Position numbers and translations under genes: made by a program
DNA from: Russula earlei
Lineage: Eukaryota > Basidiomycota > Agaricomycetes > Russulales > Russulaceae
DNA: 64,000 nucleotides
Reading direction: 5' to 3'
Assembly (NCBI GenBank): GCA_025769875.1
Contig: JAGFNK010000027.1
Coordinates: 1 to 64,000 of the forward strand
Shown here: positions 55,522 to 64,000 of the stretch, one piece after another
How positions within the stretch are numbered: the stretch's first letter is position 1
Layout of the letters: the number at the start of each line of letters is the position of its first letter
The notes under the pieces: model-generated
Databases searched by the model: none
The model's input: the letters and a program-made list of their open reading frames with translations, nothing else
What the model was told of the DNA's origin: nothing

Positions 55522-57640
55522 TCATTCAGCTGCCGACCTCGATCTCTTGGTACCCAAGGAATATCTCGTTTGATCCGACAGCACAAGAGTTTGGCGTATG
55601 GCAGCGTCATCGGTGGGCCAGCCGGTTGATTTGAGGGCATTTTCAAAATATTGGAGAATGGCTTCATGCTTCAGAGCTTTAACACGCTTTTCGCGGTCAG
55701 TCGAAAGCATCAGGTATAACGAGGGCTCTAAGATGTCATCCTCCAGCGTCTCGTGTCGGGCGCCAAGAGCATACTTCAACGTTTTGAGTAAGGTGTTAAC
55801 GATCTTGTTCTTAACAGTGAACTCCAAGCCTCCCTTTGCCATGTAGTCGCTCTTGCCTGTGCCTCCGGTGCCTTCAAACATCTCAGGACTCATCTTCTTG
55901 AGAAAGCTGGAGCGAAGCCCATCATTCATGTTCGTTTCCATATACAAAACGGCATTCCATATTAGGACCCAAAACGCAGACTCGAGGTCGTGTACAAAGG
56001 TCTGAGGGATCGCAGGGTTGCAAACAAGATCTGCTGCCATGAACTGCCATGTTCCCTGGTGACAAGAAACGTCAGGTCTCAGAGGGTGTAGTGCTTCATA
56101 GTTTACTCACAGTGCATGCATACCGACGACGAGTGCTGGCATTTCCGTATAACGGATTGATGATCTTAGAGAGATCCCAATCAATCAGGATTCCTCTGGA
56201 ATTGTCCGACCCAACTTGGTCAACGATCAGTATGTTGCCGGGGCTAATGTCCCGATGGAGGATACCAGCCGCGCAAGCGGCTTGGTGAGCTATGATGAGA
56301 GTCAAGCTACATAGCGTTACCGACTAACATGATGACTCACCTTTTAAAGCATCATAAATCGCGTTTACCATTTCCTGGCTACGCTTGAAGCCCGTTAACT
56401 CTCGGCCAATGGTCCTCAGAAGTATGCGGTAGTGCCGATGATGTGTCATTCTCTCTTTTTGTATCTTCTTTTGATCGGATGTCCCATACTGGCCGGCGAA
56501 GTAGTGTGTCCTGGACTCGTGAAAAGCAGCATCACCAACATCATAGGCGTGCATGAACTCTGCGATGTTGGGAACGCACGCCTGACGAAGTATCTCATAG
56601 ACATTCCCTTCGGGCAAGATATCGTCGATGAGAACCCGCCAGGAATCCTTCAGGAGAACGGGCTCAAGCGTTTCTATGTTGTAAGCGATTGTCGCTCGAG
56701 TCCAGCGCCCGATTGGGATATCGGGCCGAGGACAAGGCGCAGGGACGATGTACCTTGTTGATTTTTCTGTATCATGGGGGTTTGGAATGGATATTGATAG
56801 GAGGTGCTCATTGTCGTCGAAGCCAGAGACTCCGCAGATCCTCTTCTTTTCGTACACAGTAGCAGGGCAAACGGTAGGATCGTGCCCGCGGCTTTCGGGA
56901 GTCGCATGGTCGTAGCGCATGAAAAAGTCAAAAAGGTACGAGACCTTGTCGTAAAAAATTGGCTCGGTGACAATTGCACCACCCCGGTCCCATCGAATCA
57001 GCCTTGCATGATCCCCGGCAATCATAACGAGAAAGGTGTGCGTACGATACTGAGCGCCCAGTATCAAAGTGGCGTATGCGACAATCTGGCCTGCCGCCTC
57101 ATTACCATGCATTGATCTGTTCATCATGGACACCTCTTCCGTGGAGCCGGAATCCTTGTTATCAGAAGATGGCGGGTTGATGAAGGGGCTGTGGTTTGGA
57201 TTGGCTTTGAACTCGATCGCAAATTCGGTGAGAGAAGAGTTGAATTTGTTCTTGTGATCAATGCTCCGGTCGTAGACAGCGCAGTCGGGTCGACAAGTGA
57301 AACTAAATCGAGTGTCCGGTGTCTTGCCATCACGGTGGGCTGTATTGACGACAGCTACATTGTTGAGACAGTCGTTCATGATTTTAATCTGGAACGTTAG
57401 TATAAGCGCCAAAAAGGTTTGGGCAGCTCATGGCGTTGAGCTTACAAATTCGTTGTACATTTTGACTTCGGTTTTAAAGGCATACACCTCGGAGAACATC
57501 CCAGGTTTGAAAGTCTGACCAGAGGGTTCCAGCGTGCGTGACGGTAGAAAATTATCCAGAAACGTTTGTGGGGGCATTGGCCCAACGAAGAAACCGTCCA
57601 TTTCCTTTGCCAGACGTCGATACGACATCCCTGTCTTCAT
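55522..57640 (-). CDS. FunK1-type protein kinase
   Basis: Four exons on the minus strand fit without stops: 57640-57446, 57388-56341, 56289-56111 and 56055-55522, about 651 residues. Introns are 51-57 nt; the first has a TACTAAC branch site. The N-terminal half has the family's RLIRWDRGG segment. The catalytic loop is HRDISPGN (about 426-433) and the metal-binding motif reads DWD (451-453) in place of DFG, as is usual for FunK1. GTWQFMA follows the activation segment. FunK1 kinases are expanded in mushroom-forming fungi and linked to multicellular development; substrates are unknown. The start at 57640 is the most upstream ATG in frame I can support; another 5' exon is possible. Confidence 0.85.
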
Positions 57641-58422
57641 TCGTGCTATATTGGCTGGTGGTGGAACTTCGAATGTGTATAGGAGTTCCGAATGGCAGGA
57701 GATTTATGCTCTGGGGTGGTGGTGTCTTGTCCTTGTCCATGACAGCGGCGGATAACAACTTGGAAAGCAACTCTATCACGCTCCAGGATGACATAATACC
57801 ACAACTGGGGAACTCCGTCCACTAACCTTCCCACACTTTGAGCCTAATCATAGTGGGGCATCCAGTGCATGATTAGTACAGATATCATTTGTACTGTATA
57901 GAGATGAGCCAAAATAATGGGTTTCACTCATTGAATTTTCATATTTGGGGTGCTGACCCCAAGCATGATAAGATTACATTATCCCTACAGCTGAACACAT
58001 GATATGATACAACTATTTACAAGTTGTAGCACACAAGAAGGGCACACTTGAGTTCATGGGGCTGGACAAGGACTGAGGGAAGACCAAGAGAGATGAAATT
58101 GAAACATTGACATGAGGCATGTGTCAAGGCAGCAATTGCAATTGCATGTGAATGGGCAAGGCAATGGTGGGCTGTGAGCCCTCACATATGGTGGCAGCAA
58201 ACAATGGCAAACAATGGAGGGGTGGCTCAGTAAGTTGGAGAGACATGGTGAGCAACAGTGTACTGCTGTCAGGCACCTTTTGGCATTTGTTGTGCATGAC
58301 ATGCACAGAGCAGGAGAAATGGGCAGCTCAGGAAGCAAGCCAAAGCAAAGTGATGGAGTAAGGACACATTTGAAACATATTCATCACTATTGTTTTTGCA
58401 CATGTGTCTGCAGTGCATATAC
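57641..58422. other. No supported gene
   Basis: This is the upstream region of the kinase gene. 57840-58060 is AT-rich, and short ORFs beyond it are not supported. Confidence 0.4.
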
Positions 58423-59358
58423 TTACTCCTTCTGGGGCCCAGAATCATTTTTACTGTCAACTGCACCAGGAGCGCCAGTCAGGCCAATGGCCTTCTGTTG
58501 CAGGATGCAGCACCTGACATCATCAACCAGGTTCTCAAGTAGGTGGACATGCAAATAGGGGGCAAAAAGACATCTAGGGTGCATGAAGTCAGTGGGGAGT
58601 CCAATAGTTGGGTTTGCCTGATTCATGATACATTTTCCATCACACCTACCCATTACCTTTCTTCTGATCACATCAAGACAGTATCCATGACCAGAGTGTG
58701 ATTGTGGTTCCTATAAATGACCTCGTCAACCTGAACCGCTAGCATTGCCAATGTAAGAAGAGGACATCTCATCAGTAGGGATAAGGATGTGCATTCTTCC
58801 CAGCAACACGGTGTACATGCGAGCCAATGCCAGCAGAGGGCTGAACAATCAGGCAGCGCATGTAGGTGTGATGCTCATTGCAGAAATAACCATCTCTCCT
58901 CCAGTGGTGATAGTGGAACGACACTGTCCAGGTTGCACGCCCTTGTGCCGGGCACAGGAAACCCTGCACGGTGCATCGCTAATATTGTCATTTCATGCTG
59001 GAAGTACAAGTCAGCAGAAACCCGTTGAGCGTTTAGAGACTGCATCAGTGCCAGACTCCAGCACCGGTGGTAAGTAGATTCGACCTCGGATATTCAAGAT
59101 TGCGGCATGGCAATCATGAATAGATGAACATGGGTCACAGTCGATTGTGCTGGCATGGCAGAAATTCTTGAGAGACAATATGATCGCGCTGAAGCGCTCG
59201 CTGTACTTGCACTTTGCTTTGTCAACTCCCAACTCCGCGAGGTGAGACTGGGTTAGCTCGTTTCTTACTACTATGGCTTGCGAGGCGTGTTCCATCGTGA
59301 AGGCGTCACTACAAATCGATTGCCGCGGGTCGGCCATGGCGGCCACGAACTGACCCAT
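58423..59358 (-). CDS. Hypothetical multi-exon locus, possibly broken
   Basis: On the minus strand, an ATG at 59358 opens a 115-codon frame (MADPRQSICSDAFTMEHAS). A plausible acceptor near 59008 leads to MHRAGFPVPGTRACNLD and LSPLEERWLFLQ, then stops. Further down, 58423-58671 reads like coding sequence (LLENLVDDVRCCILQQKAIGLTGAPGAVDSK). I do not recognise the family, and the pieces may be remnants of one gene. Confidence 0.35.
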
Positions 59359-59691
59359 GAGTCGATGACCGCCTTGTTTTTACCAAAATGGACGTGGCGT
59401 CCGGCGTCCCTGGAGACTTCCCGATGGGGGACGAACAAAGTTAGCTACCCAGGTCGCCTGACTGCGTTTGACGGCTGATTGGCGTCAGCCGTATTCAACC
59501 CAAATATGGAAACATTACCCCGTTTCTCTGATGTGACATTCTAGCATCAGAACGACGAAGGGAAACGTTCTTGTACTGGACGGCTTCGTGATCCCCGCCT
59601 GGATATTTATTTCGAGGCGGTGATTCCGCGCTTTCACGTGCTCGAAAACGAACACTGGCCGGGGAGCCGCCTTGAGCCGCCCGTTTTTACT

Positions 59692-60063
59692 TTACTGGGA
59701 ATTCTGCCCGCCATGCACTGCGTGAAAGCGCCGTCGGTGTAAGGATCCTATGATCTGAAACTCATACGGATTGAAGTCGGGGTCAACAGGAGACCCATCT
59801 TTGGAGTTGCTTTTAAGGTATTGACTGGTTCCCGAGGCGTGTGAAAATGGGTGGCGGGCGCAGCGTTCTTGGCTGCTTCGAACGAGTGCTTGCACCGTCC
59901 AAAATGTCGTACAGTCGGACTGACTCACCTTGAGGAGGTGCCGAATGCTATGAAGTGGTGAGACCGAGCAGAGCGCGCATGGGTTGTTACGGAATATTGT
60001 AGGCGCCAGGGGGTGAAGGAATAGTGTAAATTGACAAAGGAAACCTTCTATGAGAATGGACAT
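59692..60063 (-). CDS. Hypothetical small protein, possible intron
   Basis: A 123-codon open frame. A GTGAGT donor near 59933 and an AACCAG acceptor near 59827 would remove the middle and join SIRHLLK to a C-terminal segment QYLKSNSKDGSPVDPDFNPYEF. No known domain is recognised. Confidence 0.35.
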   Translation of the reverse strand: MSILIEGFLCQFTLFLHPLAPTIFRNNPCALCSVSPLHSIRHLLKVSQSDCTTFWTVQALVRSSQERCARHPFSHASGTSQYLKSNSKDGSPVDPDFNPYEFQIIGSLHRRRFHAVHGGQNSQ

Positions 60064-60502
60064 GGGGGCGTATTTAGGTCATTGGAGAGACCCCGAAGAG
60101 GCAATCATGGCCAGGGACGGGAAACGGACGGGCGTTTGTCAAGACGGACGGGCTATAAAGAGAGCGAATCAAGATGTGTGCTCACATTGGCCTGGACCAC
60201 AGATGCGAACGGCAGGTAGGGTCAGAGGATGAACCTGGCGAGAAAAAATAGGAAGATGCTGGCAGGGGCAAGGACGTCGAGGTCGATGGTCTCTCGGTCG
60301 TTCTGGGATCGGCCTTGGCTGTTTCTGGGGGGCCGATTGCATAAAGATTATTGAGATTGAGAGGAGAGACTCCCCTCTCCCCCTGTATTTTTTTTCCACC
60401 CCTTCTCTTCCCACCGGGCTGCCGGACCTTTGCTCTTTGTATATGTGACACCCCCTCACCGTCTCAATCTCAATATTCCCTTGCATCCTCCCACTTGTCA
60501 TC

Positions 60503-62465
60503 ATGAACAAACGTCCTCTTCCTCACCCCGTATGTTTCTCGTCTCACTTAGCCCCTCTCCCCTCCTCATCTCGCTTCCAGTCGCGTACTCATGAGTCTGC
60601 CAAGAAGGCAACTCTCCTGATCCGCTTTGTCGTCATCGGTGGTGGCGCTGCAGGCCTAGCCTGTGCAGTCGCGTTGCGACGCGTAGGACACCGCGTAATT
60701 GTCCTCGAGAAGGGTCCCGACTTTGTCGGCGTGCGTGCAAACCTCCTACCTTTACTAGTCCCCATTCCATTTGTTCATCGCAATCCCTCCCACAGCCAAG
60801 CAAGCATCGCGGAATACGGATGCCGCCTAACATGACAAAAATTTTCAATTACTGGGGCATGCGTGACAAGGTCGGCGAAATCGGCGTCGTAACCGAACGA
60901 GTCGTAATGTCCAGACGTACGCCCCATCCCCGTCGTGCCGATCTCGCCCTATCTTGCTCACCTCGTCTCCGGTCAGTCGAGACTGCGTACTTGCTCGGCA
61001 TCCATTGCTGGGAACGTGAAATGTTGCTGGAGGCTGGTGGAGAATTTATCGCTTTATATGTGCGCCGCCCTGCCATCCACAGCATGGTCTCCTTGACGTA
61101 TCCCTTTTAAAAACCTTCAGCACAGTCAACTCCGGCTGATGTTGCTTGAAACCGCTCTTGAGCTTGGCGCGGAAACCCGAATAAATGCAGAAGTGGTGGA
61201 GATTGCTGAAGATTGTCGCTCAATCAGACTAGCTTGCGGAGAGGTCTTGGAAGCAGACGTCATTGTCGGTGCAGACGGCAGTCGAGGCATGTGTCGCAGA
61301 CTCGTCATTCCCCAAGATCCCCCAAAAGGTACTGGCATCATGTTGTTCAAGTGAGCCTTTCGACCGCCCTTCCCCCCCTCTTTCCCTATTCGTTGTTGTT
61401 CTGATGTTGACTTTAAAATTAGCTCCATAATACCCGCTGATCGCATTCATGCTGATCCCGAGTTGCGTACGTTGGTGCAACAAGAGCAGGTGCGTATTAT
61501 CCACCAATCCTCAATAGTCTCTTCTAAGCCTCAGTCACTCAAGGTGTCCCAATGGGCGTGGTTTGGCCATGATCGAGCATCCGTCTGCTTCCCTGTTGTA
61601 GGATATGCGCTCTCTCCTCGCTATCTCGTCTCACGATTCTCCAGGGGCCCTCGAAAGACCTCGCTTGGTACTTTTTCGTACGGGACCAAGGTGCCAAAGA
61701 AGGATGGGATGACGTCTTGACACCAGAACAGTTCGCACCCTACGTGCGCGGATCTGAGCCACGGTAAGACACGAGCTCTCCATAGCCTAGCAAATCCTGA
61801 ATATCCGTCATGTCCTGTCCGTCAAGGCTACAAAAATTGGCTAGACTAGCAAGACCTGCTCTGACCCGTATGATGGTGCGCGACTTTCCTGAAGACTGGG
61901 TTCACGATACCGGCCGCCTCGTTCTCGTCGGGTCTGCGGCACATCCATTCCCAGTGCGCCTATCTCTCCTTTCTCTCCGCATCTCAGGCAATCATGTCTG
62001 ATTGACGCTCGCAGCCCGGAATTATCTACGGTCCGAGCATGAGCTTGGAAGACGCCTCCGTACTGGCAAAGTTGTTCTCACACCTCCGCGACGAGGAACA
62101 GATTCCATCTTTTCTATATGCGTTCCAAAATCTGCGCGAGGGGCGCTGCATGAAAAACCGCCTTCTTGATGTCAGCAACATCCAGTTCATGATGGAGCCT
62201 GAGGGCGAGGGTACCGCGCGGCGGGACATGATGATGCGCGCGAAGCACGACCAAGGTCGAAACGTGCTTTCAGGGCGATGACGAAGACAGCAACGTTGCG
62301 CAGTGGGACCATAATCGGGAGTTGTTTGGATACGACGCGGAGGACGAGGCGGACAACTGGTGGGTCCAATGGGGCCTCCTCCAAGAGCGCGCCAAGGCAT
62401 CACAGTGGGAGGACGACAAACATTTGGGGTTGTTTTCGCTGGACGTGGACGTGCGGCTATCGTGA
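60503..62465 (+). CDS. FAD-dependent monooxygenase (salicylate-hydroxylase-like), one frameshift
   Basis: Ten exons fit: 60503-60529, 60581-60730, 60796-60916, 60977-61059, 61121-61350, 61423-61489, 61544-61597, 61645-61763, 61827-61953, 62015-62465. The FAD-binding GxGxxG-type motif is VVIGGGAAGLACAVAL. ADVIVGADGSRG is the family's DG motif, and VLVGSAAHPF followed by PGIIYGPSMSLEDA is the second FAD-contact region. The C-terminus (FGYDAEDEADNWW) is typical of basidiomycete members. Such enzymes hydroxylate aromatic substrates with NAD(P)H and O2; the substrate is unknown. One extra G in the run 62273-62275 shifts the frame before the C-terminal ~60 residues, so it is either a sequencing error or a truncating mutation ending at 62281. 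Confidence 0.85.
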
Positions 62466-64000
62466 GAAGTGCGCTCCGGCGGCGAGGTTCTTGCAACCTG
62501 ACACTTCTCCGACACCGACAATGCGACGTTGTTACGGCATACCCATACGCGCTGGCTGGATCCCTTAAAACTACATGAGACCTTAACGACACGGACACGC
62601 TGGATTGTGACGATGCATACCCACTCTGACCCGACACGCTATGTACTTGCTACAGTATGTACTTTGATGTAAATCCTTGACACAGCCCACCAACACCATG
62701 ATCTACACTTTCATTTGACGCCTTTTACGATTACCCCCTTTGGATCGCCACTGACCTCCCGCCCATTCAGGGCCATCGTTGACGGAGGCAGGTCGGCGGC
62801 CGCATACTTATCTCAATCATATCGTCATATCATATCAGAACTCACGGCATGCGGACATACCCAGATCCGACGCTTGTCTTGGCCCTTCAAGCGTCATCTC
62901 TAACCCGCCCGCCACAATGACAATGTCGACACGACAACGAGCGGGTCCAGCCCGTGTCTGTCTGTGACACTAACACGTGGGGGGTAGACAGAGGGAACGA
63001 AGGGTCGCCTAGCCTAGATTGACCCTTGCCGGCTGCGTCGGAGTTGCTTATTTTATCTTGGCCTCATTGTCCATGTCCATTCCGATAACCGCATTCCTTC
63101 TTGCCTTGTTTGCAGCCTCGCTTACAACCACTGCGCGGAGTGACTCTCGCCCCATTCGCCTCGGCAGCCCCCAATCGTTTATACTAGTACTGTAGCCGAT
63201 GCCTGCAGGTCTCTCGTTTACCCGGCAACAGATGAAACGAAGAAAGTGAAAGCAATGCTCGGGCCACGATTTCTCCTTTGCTTGCCCAGAAGCACCCCCC
63301 CCTTCGAATACGGTCCAGGTCCAGGTCCAGGTCCAGGGTCCAGGAACGCCTGGACCCCCCCCCACCCCCAACCCGCGGCAAAATTCTGTGTGAGCGAGCG
63401 GCATTCGCAGGTACGAGTTACGTGTAAGCAGTTAAAATTAGTGAATTTTTTGTGCGCCCACCTGGCCGCCGCCAGAAACAGCATGAAAGAGATTGCCATC
63501 CTGGGAAACTGGGCCGGGGGGGGGGAGACTGGGAGTGTCGGGAGAGACGGAGAAAATAAACGGCTAACGACGACGACGAGAGAACACCAAAGCGGACGCC
63601 AACCCACGGCACGGCACGGGAAGGAAGGAACGGGAAGCCTTTGCTGTTTTGCTGTCTCCCCTCACTCTCGCTCTCGGAGCCGTCTCGTATGCGTCGCGAA
63701 ATGGCACGCGCACATTACTTCGGAGACCCTTCACGTGGGCTCCCCCTTCATTCATTCACCCGCGTTTCTCCATCTCAACCTAATCGTCCTCTCGCTCGCA
63801 ATATACAGTACCGGCTGTCAGTCGCCATGTGCTACGCATCAAACTATTTCCGCGACAGGGTGCTCTGTCAAAGGCGATCAACGGGCAGAAGTCGTTTCAA
63901 TGCCATGCAGCATCGCGACAAGCCGTAATTCGTCGTGGCACCAGCCACCTGAAGGTGAGGTGAGCTATACCGAGGTCCTTTCAGAAATCCCGAACCATGA
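62466..64000. other. No supported gene
   Basis: Several short ORFs overlap on both strands without domains. 63320-63345 has repeated CCAGGT hexamers and 63355-63365 and 63515-63525 have C or G runs. CT-rich stretches near 63655 could belong to a promoter of a gene beyond the right edge. Confidence 0.4.

Noticed and set aside
1..64000. CRISPR array, operon or bacterial-type regulation
   Set aside because: The genes have spliceosomal introns and fungal families; all repeats are explained as LTRs, inverted repeats, WD units or microsatellite.

Overview
The window looks like a transposon-choked stretch of a filamentous basidiomycete genome, probably an Agaricomycete. The clues are lineage-typical families: a FunK1-type kinase, a NACHT-WD40 (NLR-like) protein with near-identical WD repeats, a DUF6532-type gene and a Plavaka-like transposase. 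Genes carry many 45-70 bp GT..AG introns. I cannot name the species.

Layout. 1-6.1 kb: an edge fragment, a 562-bp inverted-repeat element (565-1126), two solo LTRs of one family nested in opposite orientation (1836-3769) and a DUF6532-type gene on the minus strand (3914-5887). 6.2-18.3 kb: a six-level nest. Solo LTR A3 contains solo LTR C1, which contains Gypsy element D (7743-18064), whose integrase region contains insertion E, which contains LTR A4, which contains LTR C2. 18.3-29.9 kb: a Plavaka-like transposase fragment joined to a 5'-truncated Gypsy copy F' that is split by further A and C LTRs, with extra F-type LTRs behind it. 30.3-42.4 kb: a pogo-type DNA transposon with TIRs and a TA target, interrupted by a second Gypsy copy F (32051-39899, almost identical LTRs) and solo LTR A7. 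42.4-46.4 kb: solo LTR G, a duplicated repeat that preserves the empty pogo target site, an AAAAG microsatellite and an inverted-repeat element carrying one ORF. 46.7-51.2 kb: an apparently intact eight-exon NLR gene. 52.3-53.1 kb: an intron-containing fragment of SMC2 (condensin). 55.0-55.1 kb: a perfect palindrome. 55.5-57.6 kb: a FunK1 kinase gene (minus). 58.4-60.1 kb: two weak hypothetical loci. 60.5-62.5 kb: a ten-exon FAD monooxygenase with one frameshift. The last 1.5 kb has no supported gene.

Most notable signals. (1) D, F' and F all carry G GAT TTT near the gag stop, 5-6 nt before a hairpin, and pol opens in the -1 frame; in F versus F' the hairpin shows a compensatory change. This reads as a conserved programmed -1 frameshift. 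(2) All three elements have a third ORF after the chromodomain, ending in a CCHC zinc knuckle. (3) Element D decays almost only by CpG transitions: 13 of 14 LTR differences, and seven in-frame TGA codons where CGA is expected. (4) LTR families A and C share a hairpin close to the expected transcription start. (5) The NLR has twelve nearly identical 42-residue WD repeats that differ at a few positions, as in fungal non-self recognition genes.
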